NCBI GenBank assembly: GCA_964035545.1
Contig: OZ037766.1
Location: 11,727,722 to 11,791,721 of the forward strand
Source of the DNA: Bugula neritina
Lineage: Eukaryota > Bryozoa > Gymnolaemata > Cheilostomatida > Bugulidae
Direction: 5' to 3'
DNA length: 64,000 nucleotides
Part shown: positions 36,065 to 49,100 of the stretch, piece by piece
Numbering within the stretch: position 1 is the stretch's first letter
Layout: every line of letters starts with the position of its first letter
The notes under the pieces: generated by a model
Seen by the model: the letters and a program-made list of their open reading frames with translations, nothing else
Databases searched by the model: none
Told to the model about the DNA's origin: nothing
Program-made: the position numbers and the translations under genes

Positions 36065-36894
36065 TTGCTAATTAGCTGATCTGATGATATGTCTTATAAA
36101 TAGCTGTAAATGAAAATTGCATGCAGTTTATTAAGGTTATGACTTAGGATATCTATATGTTTTGAAATTACTTCCTGTTTCTTAAAGTTAGCTACAGAAA
36201 TAGAACTATCAAAATATTTTGTTAACTGAGTTGTAATAATATTTTAAATTAGTGGTATTTATATTTTCAGCATAACTTCAGAAATAAAAATAAGTAAGCA
36301 GCCAATATGCTAAATTAGAAGAAAAATTTAATTACTATATACTAGCTAACAACATTAATTACAGTCACAATATTCATTTAATTATTGGGTTTTATTTTTT
36401 ATGTTTTATAGCTGCAGTGAGACCTGATCTACAACACATTTTCAAGATGTTGAATGGATAACTCTACCATCAGTATAATAATATTTTCATGCGCGTTGGA
36501 ATGGGCGTGACTCCAAAACATTTCACGTAAGCTGATTGGACATAGATGGAGACAGAACTGTTATTACACATTTTTGTAACGAAGTTGGATCTCAAATAGT
36601 AATACTGAGAGTAAATATGTAATTGTCAAATTGATTATATTATTTATAAAACCATTTAATTTCCTAATCATTACAACTCTTGTAATGGAAAATATTCACT
36701 TTGCGTTTGTATTTATTCTAGCTTTAGTCTTATACTCTTCTACTTTTGCTTTTAGTCTAAGGCTAATGAATAATGATGAAATTAAATAATTATCAATCAT
36801 CAAATTCAATTATGATTATTCAATAATTCAATGTCATTGCTGTCATTCAATCACAATCACAATATTGATAACTCTTGTCCTGGCACCAAGCCTA

Positions 36895-37150
36895 AGGCTA
36901 ATACTTACTAATACTAATAGAGTAACACTAATACTAATAGTAATACTAATACAGTAATAGTAATACTAATAGTTACTTATACTTATAGTTATTTATATTA
37001 TAATTATTAATTATAGTAATAGTAATACCCATACTCATAGTCATAGTCGTAATAAATAATCATACTGATACAGGATACTCATAGTCATACTGATATAGTG
37101 ACAATCATAATGATAATCACAATCATAATGATAGCATTAGTCAGGATTGC
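36895..37150. repeat. Degenerate hexamer satellite, second locus
   Basis: ACTAAT, AGTAAT, ACTCAT and AGTCAT units and TAATGATAATCA segments like those at 3600-5790. A further short run lies at 37258-37310. Confidence 0.78.
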
Positions 37151-39785
37151 TATGAGACTGAGCCGTAAAATGTTCTAGATTCTTTGGGATAAAAATTAGT
37201 ATAATCCTATGGGCTATCGACATTGATGATTAGCGGTGATTTAATGTTGAACTGGATAGTCTTACTCATAGTGATAGTCAGAGTTTACTCAGTTTAGTCA
37301 TAGTTATAATCAAATCCTTTAAAGTTGATGATGAATCACAATCTTGAAGTTTTAGTTAATGAGTATTAATAGTTACTATGAGTTAGGCTAGAGGTGTATC
37401 ACTATGTCCTAAATTTAAAATATGTTATATAAATGTTAATATTTTATATGCATAACTATAATCATGATGATGCTGTCACTGTGTAATTATAATAATAGTT
37501 ATTGCTATTCTACCTCCCATAAACTGATAAGAAATCATAATAATGATGACAAGAATAATAATTTTTATTAGCATACTTAGGCCTACTCTTTATTTTGATT
37601 ATTTATATTTATGCTGTTACAGTGTAAATATAAATATATTAGTTAACAATTACAATTTTTGTCTTGGTGTAACAATTACCATTATAAAACAGTGGATAAG
37701 CACAATTTTTATTATTTTAAGTTTGGGAACTCTTAGGTTATAGTTGTGATATACTTTTTAGCAAAAAGTAAAAGCTGTTGTAGAGAACATAGGAAGTAGT
37801 CTAGATTTCGCATTAAGGTTGATTTTTCATTTAATAGCTGCTCAGGTTACCATAAGTATCTGATTTCAGCATCTCCTAGCTTTGCTTTATGCTGTTTAGA
37901 GGGCTCTCTATTTTGATTGATGTCAACCATTTCTCATAATTACTATGTGCCTTTTTTATATCCTTGAGTTTCATTAATCTTTTAGCTTCAATTCAATTTG
38001 CTATCATCATTGGTATGTGTATGATTATGAGTCATATTCTTACAAAATAGCTTATTAATTTATTATTAAAATTGATTTAATTCTTGTTTTACTCCAATCT
38101 ACTTGCTCAGCAATAGCAATTACAATTCCTTGCCTAACTGTTAGACTTGAACATTTTGATTTAATTCTGCGCACATAACTCAGTCTGAGAAGTCTGAGAA
38201 GGATGAAACTTGGTCAACTTCATAATTACAAATGACATTCAAATAGGTGATGATGATCACATCGACTGAAAAATAATAGAAATCACTCAAAGCGGTGGTT
38301 TATTTTATTAGAAAGATTTCGTAGTAATATAGACAGGATACATAGTGAAGGCATATTATGATAGGGGTTTTCCTTATATTTTAGTTATGAGTAAGTATAT
38401 CAGAATAGAGATCTAAACCTGCAGGTTCATAATTACTGTTATTGCTTAAGTGTTAATGCAGCATATATATTTAGTTAGGTCCTGATTCATCTGTCTCTAT
38501 CAGCACCATCTTGTCCAACTACTAGTTGCAAGTGTTGTTATTAGTATTATTAGAAGCAACATATTGATGCCAAAGGTACTAGCCTTTGTGTCATGCATAA
38601 TCTCACCCCAAACACCACTACAATTCAGACAGAATATCTTTGAGTGCAGTTCTGTTTGAAACATTGGATATTGTTACATTATCTAAGACTTATTTAGTGT
38701 TGATAGTTTGGCTATTCTCTACTTGGTTTATCTAAGCATCTCCTTATTTCACCTGTGAGAACTTTAAGTTCCGATAAGCTTGCACAAATACAGCAAGTTG
38801 AGTAGACATGACATATACAAACACTTTTCATTCAATTGGCAAATCTGTAGTTTTGAATATAAAACAATAGGGACTTAGGCAATTTTATTCTCACCCAATG
38901 CCAGTGTGTTGGTATATCGTACACCTATAGCTTTTGTTAACTTTTCAGCTTTGACAAATGCTTGCAGCATTTTTATAGTTAATTAATTCAATTTCATTTA
39001 AGTCTTTGTGTTGGAGTGCTAGTATACTAGAGTTATTGTAAAGATATAGCAAATTTTATAGTCCTCAAGCTTTACAAGTAATTGATTTTCTTTTAGAGGT
39101 ACTACATTTTAAATCTGCACCTTTTATTAATTTGTCAAAATCAAAAATTGTACCTTTTCTAGAAGCTTGCAACGTATTTTGCTAAAACATTTCTTTGAGT
39201 ATGCCCTTAATAATACAAATATGTAGTATTATGTAAAGCAGTTAGCTATAAATATTATAGACAGGTATTACATAATGTATTTTTGGTTTTTTATATTTAA
39301 ACTCTATAGTAAAAATAGTACATACGGTTGTGAAATAAGAATTACTGTCAGGGCTCATGGTGAACTAGTACTGCTGCTAGTTGAATAACTGTTTGACAGC
39401 CAGTGAAAGTGTTTTTACGCACTTTTTACATCTATTTTCAATGTTTTCAATAAAGTATTTAGTTTAAAAATACTTGGTTCATAAATATGCATTGTATAAT
39501 TTTTAATTTATCTGTCTGTGCCTTCCTGAGCCATCTCAACCCTCTGCACTTCCTTTCCTGAGTTTCAAGTTGTGCTAATGGCATTACTGGCACAAAGCCA
39601 TTGATTGTGACATTCTGCCATGTCTGCTTTAAAAAATCATGCAAACCCTATGCCTCATGATAATCATTCTACTCACTGCAGATCTTTCTGTTAAATTGTG
39701 TTCTTTTCTGCTATTGTTTGGTATTGTATTATACTCATTGACAACTTTAGGCTCAAATAGTTCAACTTAATGACAATCTCTAGTT

Positions 39786-39850
39786 AGTACTACTACTACT
39801 TCCACTTGTAATACTACTACCACCACTACTACTGCTGCTGCTGCTGCAGT
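39786..39850 (+). repeat. Trinucleotide runs (TAC)n, (CAC)n, (TGC)n
   Basis: TACTACTACTACTTCCAC, then ACTACTACCACCACTACTAC, then GCTGCTGCTGCTGCTGC. Compound microsatellite upstream of the first RGS12-like exon. Confidence 0.9.
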
Positions 39851-40075
39851 GCTATTACTTGTATATATTCCTATATAAATAGAGAACTGTTTATAAAGTA
39901 ATTAAAAGATAATTACAGTTTGATGGATTCCCAACATTACAGTCTCCTATGTTCTGTGTTGCAGTAATTTATCCATTATTATAATATTATGCTCTGGTTA
40001 TTTTTTATTTTTACATCTTATCAGTAAATTTATCATTTCTGTTGAATGTTTATCTCAGTTATTAATTTTTTATAG

Positions 40076-40094
40076 GACGAAAATACAAGCGAAA
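40076..40094 (+). CDS. Candidate 19-nt microexon of the RGS12-like gene
   Basis: TTTTTTATAG precedes and GTAAGT follows a 19-nt segment. Joined to the exon at 40169 in phase 2 it codes RKYKRN directly before MLSQKRRKKRQ, keeping the frame and extending a basic run. If real, translation starts further upstream; if not, the ATG at 40170 is the start. Confidence 0.45.
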
Positions 40095-40168
40095 GTAAGT
40101 TTCTACACACTTACAGATCAACCTATGTCCAGCTTCTCATAACCTCTTGCTTTCTTACTTATCAATAG

Positions 40169-43100
40169 CATGCTGTCTCAAAAAAGGCGGAAGAAGCGGC
40201 AACTACATGGATTAAGGACTGTAGAGTTGCAGAGAAGCAAACAAGGCTATGGATTCACCATATCTGGTCAGCAGCCGTGTGTTTTGGGGAATATTATAGC
40301 TGGCAGTCCTGCTGATTTACAAGGTGCTGTATGTGTGCTAGTAATTAACAGTTTTTCCGTTGATGCTGTTGATCTGCGTTCCTAGCGTTCATTTAGTTTG
40401 CTTTACTCTCTGCTCCTATTTTTTGATCACCAGGCACCACCCTAGTAAATGGAATTACTTTGTGAACTTGGCAAGTCACATTCTTATAACGTTGTATTGT
40501 TGAGGCCATTAGGTTAATCTAAATGACACGCTTGAATCTAGTTGACTCTAATGATTATTCTTATCTACCCTAACACTAGTTACTCCTGATGCCTTGTTAT
40601 CCTCCTCAATATTTACATGTAACTATTCATTGTGATATCTAGTGATTCTCTATGATGCTTAGTTACTCACTATGATATTTAGGTAATCACGATGATATTT
40701 ACTTAGTCACTATGGTAGTATGTTACTCACTATGAGTTGAGTTACTCACTGTGATATTTATTTAGTCACTTAGTACTAATAACTGCTTTTCAATTCAATT
40801 CCGTCAAAAATATATTTAATAGTAATAGTTTCCAATCACTTAGGAATTATTTTCCCATCTAGACATGCACTGCTCCTCCACGAAAAACATTAACAAAACT
40901 GTAGTTCTTAATCTAAAAGCTTTCAACTACATTTCTCATTAGGCATTAGTTGTGCACTGTGGTACCTGGTTGTTAGCTGTAATTTCATCAATGGCTATGA
41001 AGTTCCTTTGCCGGAGCTGCCCCCTCAATAAAATCTATTTATAGAATATAGTCAAAGAATAAAGCTCAAAATTATAAGGTGTAACAGACTTGTGACAATA
41101 TTTTCTATAATTTTCTCAAAAATGGGCGTAAGAGCCTTGTTAAAACAACAGCTTTGATTTCATGCTGCTAAGTGTGCTAGTGGCCCACTCACTCACTCAC
41201 TCACTCACTCACTCACTCACTCACTCACTCACTCACTCACACTCACTCACACTCACTCACTCACTCACTCAAAAAAATTTCAGCTCAAATACTATAAGTA
41301 ATATTTGCATTTTGTATAATAAAAGGTGCAATACATATATGAACTGTATTTCTTGGCAAACACTTGGGATTTGTTACAACACTGCTTTAGTAACTTACGT
41401 CTTACAACATCCCTTTACATTTCTTGTTTTAATAGACTTGGCAATAGTTTGCTTATTGGAAGGTGATACTTTATACACATCAGGTTCCTACTGCTACTAT
41501 ACTGACAATAAATAAAGTTGAATCAACCCTGACTGTACTTATTCAAATAATAACCTATTTGCAGCCCTCTTATTATTCATTAGCCATTTTTTATAATTTT
41601 TCAAATAGTGCTTATAATGTACATATGCAACACACCAAGTCGAATTCACAATTATACAAGAACACTTGCTTTGTTTCACCATTTCTTGCTCATACTAGCT
41701 GTTCGAAAAGAAGTAAAATATGTTTACTATATATACAAATACTGCTGTCAAGATTATCTATAGGTTATGTTTAGCTAAATTACACCCATGTGGCTGCTAT
41801 ACTAGTGACGTCTAGTAGTTACTCCTCCTTATCAAAGGTTGATGGGAATATATAACACTGCTCGTAAAGTTCAAATGTTTACAGGTGTTAAATGGGTTGT
41901 ACTCTAAATGATAACATTAGAACAGTTTGAATTAATCCTAGAAAAAATCACCATTACATGTCATTATTTAATCTAATCTCCATGTTTTATAAAGTTTCAT
42001 TCAAAGTAAGCTTGATTTCAAATTTACCTTACCCTCTAAGTACAAGTAATGTAATCAATTCAAGCGCAACATTGGGCTATTTGTAATATTAATTTGAGTC
42101 TTAATCATTTTTTGCAAATCTAAATATAATTGGTATTTCTCAATTCAATAATTGTAAAAAAAAATAAAATGTAAATTATGTAGTTTTTAGCTGAAAAAAT
42201 CAGTCTTTGACTTCTAAATTTTATGATTTTGTGATTTCATCAAAAGTAATTGCTTGAAAGAAACCAGCTTTCCAAACAAAACACAGTGCCTGCTTTGGCT
42301 AAGGAGTTAGTCTGGTGTAGTTTTGCTTATATAAACAAGTCATTTTGCTACAAGTGCTTAGATTGAACTTTTTGCAGTTCAATAATACAAACAAATTAAA
42401 GGAACCTGTTTCAGAGTTAAATTTTCTATAAATAAAATTGGGTTATCATCAGCTGCTATTTTTCAGAATTGCACTTAATTTTAGCTTTTAAAAGTCTGTT
42501 AGGTGCGTTGATTAGATTTTCTCTTAATATGGCCTTATAAATATTGATTTGGCCTTTGGAATCAGATTTATTCTTTTCATGGTCAGATAACTTCTTATGG
42601 TACCCATCTACCCATACGCTTCCCGCCAGACTTTGATAATGGTTGTAGTCTGTGTTTACATGAGACATGTGTTTGTGCTTAGTCAATTTTTTTTTCAATT
42701 TATTTTTCTTTTATGAATAATTGGAAACCACTCAGTGCTAATACTAGGTACTTGCTGCAGGCTAGATTTAGATTGACTAATAAATGTTATGACAATTGTG
42801 GTCAACAGCTGAAAATTTGGGGTGAGAGTTGAAGATAATGTGGACAGTGTTTAGACTTTAGCTTGATCATTGCTGTTGCAGCTCTTTGATCGGCACTCAT
42901 ATTTCCACAAACAGGTGCTATTACAGTTAAATCTTTGCACTCCTATATTTACTACTAAGATTCAAACTGATTACTAAATTTACTGTAATGAACCCAACTA
43001 TGTGAATTTAATAAACAAAATAATTCTCATTTGGGAAAGTGTGCATCGCAAATCTCCCATTTTATTTATTTTTTGAATGAAATAATAAAAATGAGTACAT

Positions 43101-46100
43101 ATTTAAGCATTGAAAACATGACCACGCGGGTGAGCTAATGACCAACTTAAAGCAACTAACTCAAAAACCGAACTTGATTTTCTTGGCATAGACTTGAGTA
43201 GTTATTATTCTACGTTTGGGAATAATTAAAAATTTGTTAAAGAAATGGAGTTATGCTGCTTTTAAAAGACCAAATGATCCACTCTACTCTAACAACAAAC
43301 ATAGGCCAGTGAATGTTGACTGCCATTATATTATATTATTCTATTTTTATACCAAGAGAGTCTTGATACCAATAATGGTATTAATCCATGTGTGCTGATG
43401 ATTATCGGTGGCCTATATAAATCTTGAGTTCGAGTGCACTGAACTAGCAAACATGAGGCATACAATAATAATTATAGTAAATTATAATGGTGGGCAGGTG
43501 CAGGCTAGTATGCATTATTACTAAAATTGACAATCCCAGCACGATGATAAAAACAGGAAATGCCAAAACTGGAAGTCTCTATTCTGTCAGAACCTACAAT
43601 TTCAGCTGCACTTTGGCTACAGTTTCAAGTTACTACTCACACTCTCATCTCCTAAATATGATTTATTGTTGAACCATTCAATTACCTGAGTTATAATTTA
43701 GTTGCTATGTTTTTATACAGGATATTGTAAAGTAATGGAAGATTTTAGCTGATTTGTTATGAAACTTTTGTTTTAGCTGCCTCCACAATAATTGGAGAAT
43801 ATACCTATAGTTTTACAAGCAGCCTAACTTAAATATTGGAAATTTCTAAATCCCAAACTTGTCAGTATGATTTAATATTGGTTAAACAATGCTCATTAAA
43901 ATTGTTTTGTGTTTTCAAAATTTTCTTCACTGGTGACTCTGTAGCTATTCATGCTATAAGTTACATAATAGTCTTTTTAAAAGGTCTATATTTCTGGAGG
44001 TTAAGTTTGAGGCAAGTTCTTTTATATAGCCAACTAATAATTTTCACTTATATCAATGCTTTCCATCAGCAAAGTAGTGCTGTATTACTTCTACACCTCA
44101 AATTTTGATATTTTGCATTATATTTTTATCTTTCCGTTCATTAGACTCTATTGAAACTTAAGTTCGAGTATTTCTTGGTTGGAAATCATTAAATGGTCAT
44201 CTTAGCTATTTTGGCAGTAAATGTGAGATAACAACTCCTCAATCATTTTGTGATATTTACATGCAGGGTGATGATTATTTTGATCTAAACAATCTACATT
44301 ATTATAATATTCAGCAGTTGGTTTACCCTACTTTATCCTGTAGTTAAATTAAGCTTCTTATTTTAATACATATTATAATAGTATTTATTTATGTTGTACA
44401 GGTTTAAAGGATGGGGACCATCTGGTAACTGTTAATGGGTTAGCCGTGTCTCAATTATCACATGAAAAAGTAGTACGTGTGATCGGGTCTTGTAGTGGCA
44501 CCCTCAAAGTACAAATAGCTGAAATAGGTAGAACACAAGCTCAATACAATGATTCTGATTCTTCAGACGAACAATACGTGAAACCCAGGTAGGTAGTTGC
44601 TTGCAACATTACTCTTTTAGAGTTTATAGTGGCTGGTTTTTGTTTAACAATAAGGAACATAGTCATAATAGTATTCTCATTTGGTGTGAATAGATTATGT
44701 ATTTCTTGTATAAACATAAAGCTATAATTTCATTAAAGTTATACATCTATCAATAGATCTTTTTTGTAAAATTATAAACACTGGTGAAATGGCTGGTTTC
44801 AAATTCTTTTGAAAAAGTACTAAAACAACATGCTTTGAATTCAATGTTCTACTGGATGCTTAGGTTGCTGTATGGAATAGTTGTCATACCTTTACTCATT
44901 AAGTAAACCTAAGCTAACCTAATATCTGATTTTAAGCTTGTTTGGATTTCTTTAATCTCTGGCCATCTCATTGAAAATAATAGTCATAACTTAAAGGATT
45001 GCTCTATCTTAGTTTATTACAATCACATTATAATTATGAACTATAATCTAATGTGTATGCAAACAATTGTGACTTTGCAAAGGGATATATGCCTAGAAAA
45101 CAGCTTTTCAAAATTCCAATTTTGAGGGAGGTAAAATTTTCAGCCATGAAAAAGAATAGCCTAATACGTGACGTGTGAACGCCAGTAACTATGCTGCACG
45201 TGCTAACTATAACGCTAGTATTCAAGGTTGCTGAGCGCAACATCAACCAATAACGCTCAAGCAGTTACAGTGCGCTATATAGGTCAGCTTTGGTGCGCCC
45301 GTAATATTGTACAATTTGACCTAGTTTAGATCGATCGCAGGCATTCACCTAAAGAATGCATGTTTTTGCAATGCTTTTTTCTATGCTTACAAGCAAAATA
45401 TGGCCTAATGTTATCACATACATGTTATTTAACATGTCAAAAAACTATAGATTGAGATAATTCACATTTGCACTTCTATAAATATACAAATTACGAGCTG
45501 AAAGATCACATCTCACAGTCATATTTCTATAGTTATTCATTTGTATAGTCACGTGACCAGCAGGAATGCTGGCGCTGTTACGTCACAGTTCCCAGCTCAT
45601 TTCAAAATCGGCGTTTTGGCTGTTACCAATCTACACCCTCAACTCCAACTAACTTTTTCTACCTTTGGTCAAATGCTTTTTGTCAATGCATGCTTAGAAA
45701 AACACAATATTATGTGTGTTTGACCTAAATGGCCATTTATTAGACAAGATAGAGCAATCCTTTAATAAACACCATAAAGAGTGAATTTGATAATGCTAAG
45801 CTTGAATTCGAGAGGGGACAATTCTGATTTGCATATTTTAAATTTATACATGTAGGTATTCCCAACGACCCCGAGCCAGATCGAATTCTAAGACGACTCA
45901 TCTTCCACTGGAGCAGCTTTCTCAGAGAAAGGGTACTCTCCACACTCACCACTTGCATGTATGTGCTAATTTGTTTTATTAAAAGTCTAGCATAATGTAT
46001 GTTATTAGTAATGTAATAAAATGATGAGTAATTTGGAATTTTTAGAAGCACTTTGTTTGATGAAAATAACATTCAGTATTAAATTAAAATTAGCTAGGCA

Positions 46101-49100
46101 AATTCATAAAATGTTTTCTGAACAAGATCTACCCAGGTAGCTCACATAGTATTGGATATAGGTAGGCTATGTGGTATTTGGGATGTTTTTGCATTATCAT
46201 TACCTCTGATATAATTTTTCTAAATCACACTTATCATCAACATTATAGAATTCATACATCAACCTGAATTCTGATTGCTAAATAAGTACAATAATATTTT
46301 CTATATTTTCTACCATTTTCCCAGATGTTCAGATCTCTATTTGAAAATTTGCGACCAGCTGAGAACTGATGTTAATATTAGTTCTTATGAAATAGAATAC
46401 ATAATATTGACTACCATTTTCAAAGTGTAGAAAAATGAATGTAGCTAAATTATCTCTAACTCAATGTTTGAGTCTGGCTAGATATGGACTGCGAGAAGTC
46501 TAGCATAAGTATCTGTAGTATATATTGTTGGCAATTCATGAGAATGTTTTTAAAAATACTAACGACATAGCCAACATACAACTATTGTTTTTGCAGAATG
46601 CTTCAAAATCTACCAGCCTGTCAGTTCAGCCGAATCCCGATCCATTTCCAACTATATACAATCCAGTAAGACCCATCAATGGTAGATCTTCTGACTTTGG
46701 TGTAGTAAGGCAACGCTTACCGTTGGGCAGTCGACTTGCAGATTCATATTCTAGAGGTGAAGGTCTGCCCGGCTATAATACTTCAAGGTCGGGAGGAGGA
46801 CAGATTGTCCGAAGTAGTAGCGTGCCCGATGTGTCAGCCATTGACTCCCAGGCTATGGACTTGTCTAAGATGCTGTATCCTGCCATGCAGCCTGTTGTTC
46901 TGAGTTCCTCGTCAACTATAAACGCCGATGATGATCAGCCTAGTCTGAGAGTTGTGGTAGGCTACATTGGCTCCATAGAAATGCCTCAAGATTCCAACCT
47001 ACCAACCTCGAGGCTGCAGTCTATTAGATCAGCTGTGCGGAGACTGAGAGTTGAACAGAAAGTTCACACACTTGTTTTGCTAGAGATAAGGGCTGACGGT
47101 ATTAAACTGATAAATGCTATGGGCGCTGTAATAGTGCATTACCCAGTCAGCAGGCTGGCTATGAGCGGCATGTATCCTGACGACAAGCGGTTCTTCGGAC
47201 TTGTCACGGTGCAGGAAGAGGAGCATCTGGAGGGTCACGTAGAAGACCAAGCTGGCACAGAAATAAGTTCCTCTTGCCATGTGTTCATGGTGGACCCAGA
47301 CTTCTCTAGGCATAATATTCACTCTCCTAAAGCAAAGATGTTTGGCATACATTGTACAATAGACCCCAACACGCACAGGTGCTTAGAGTTTCCTAAATCT
47401 TGCTCACCCATACTGCGTACAGTCGCTAAGCTGTATAGAGACAAATATGGTGGCATATTTAATGTTCCGAGACGGCAGGAACGGCCGGCCACATCTGACA
47501 GCGATACAAATAGTGACAGCGGCCTTGGCTTCCATAAAGATCAGGAAGAGCCTGAAGCAGGTGCGATATTCGGTCTCTTCTCACCTATAATTGTTTCCAT
47601 TATAGTTGCGTCTCTTAAACCTTCACAAGTGATGCCACTTTGTAGCAACAATAAAAGATGTTTGTACTTTTGTAATGTAGAATTATCTTTGCCTTTTTTA
47701 TCTATTTCACTCTTACTAAATATACAAATTCTTTTTAAAAACACTTAACTAACACATTCAAAGAGTTCCGGTGAGAATATAGTTTGAAATTTGTAAGCTA
47801 TATGGTTCGTACTTATTTACACTTTTATTTTGCTACATACTACTTACTACTACTGATAATACTAGTATTTCATGTGCAAGGTCAATGTATTGTGTAATTA
47901 ATGCATTCCAACATACTTCCAGCTGCAGGTGTAGATCAGCCATAGATAGCTGATATTGTTGATATTGTTACAAGGTGTTGCCCAGTACACACAGGAACTG
48001 CAGTTGTTACCTCTATTAGAGAGAGTAACATGTGATGTTGTGTTTCAGGAGCTGACAGGGTATACGTTGTGGATATTCATATACCTGACAACAATTCTGA
48101 TTCCTCCGCTAGCAATTCTTGCGAGAGAGTTCCATCTCCACCACCGCCACTCTCATCTCGAACTGCTGCATCCTTTTCGGACACTTCTGTTGTTTCCCGC
48201 TCACTCATCACCCCTCATGTTCCTAGCTTGTCCGCCTCGTCTCCCACTCGGGCACTCAACAAACAAGGCTCTACTGTTGAACCGAACAGAAAGACTCTCT
48301 CACAAAACATGATTCAGAGTCAGGAGATACCCAGCAGCTCTGTAAGTGTTATGATAGTCTGTGTAGGTGTTTCAGATAGTATGATGGGTTCTCTGTATGT
48401 TGGAACTGGTTATACAGTGTGTTAGCCATCCAGCTCGGTGATTGAGGCTTTTTTCAGTTTCTTTGGTAGAGCGATTTTTTCCAAAACCAAAACTTTTTAA
48501 AACTAACTGAAAATTCATATTGACATGGTACTGTCAATGAATTTTCTAATTTTTGCAACAAATGGTTGCTATGACAACTAAAGATTAAAAAGGGAAAAGG
48601 GTTACCTAAAGTTTTGTATACAACAGCCATTAACTAATAGCCGGCTAGATATAGAAAAATAATTTTTTCTTGACTGACTCTTTTACTAAACAAGCTTTTA
48701 ATTTTATATAAGAATTCAGTTTTCATATGGATAAGATAACTCTTTACACAAAAATTGTTTAAAATGTGTTAACTTTTATAGCCTTTTAAAATAATTTTTG
48801 AATTAGCAAACTGCAACATATGCCTGCGATCAGTGTGCCTATAAAGTATTATAAAGTGGGCGTAAACATGCTTAATAACTTAATGGTAGGTTCATTTGTA
48901 TTTAATAATTTTATTGAAGCAGAGCATGTTTCTCTTATGAGATTTGGATTTGTCATTTGTGACTCTTTGATGCTAAAAGCTAAAGCAAAATTGTAGTGTG
49001 TGCTCTAAGGAAATCTAACTTCTTGGTTCACATCATGCGTTTCTGGTATTTTCATTGTTTTACTAAAACCCTGTTGTGATAGTTTGCAAATATGGACATT

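Larger units (their letters stand above)
32732..40075. other. Divergent gap EIF3A / RGS12-like gene
   Basis: 7.3 kb between the EIF3A start and the first supported exon of the next gene. The first 100 bp upstream of EIF3A are less AT-rich and hold acceptor-like TTCTATAG at 32765-32758 and TCTAG at 32740-32736 (minus). The rest is AT-rich with one SINE, a (TAGGGG)n tract, hexamer satellite and trinucleotide runs, listed separately. The 5' exons of the RGS12-like gene may hide here; none could be supported. Confidence 0.65.
40324..44401 (+). other. Large intron inside the PDZ domain
   Basis: 4.1 kb splitting the PDZ coding sequence between ...ADLQ and GLKDG.... Contains the tandem arrays at 40640-40770 and 41186-41271. 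Open frames at 41162-41774, 43216-44108 and others show no family motif. Confidence 0.75.

Noticed and set aside
41162-41515. Frame starting with repeated SLTH
   Set aside because: (ACTC)n microsatellite translation followed by AT-rich intron.
46525-46596. Upstream extension of the PTB open frame (MLAIHENVFKNTND...)
   Set aside because: Lies before a strong acceptor (TTGTTTTTGCAG at 46596) that joins in phase with the preceding exon; the extension is intron.
47080-47376. 98-codon minus frame opposite the PTB exon
   Set aside because: Antisense shadow of the conserved PTB coding sequence.
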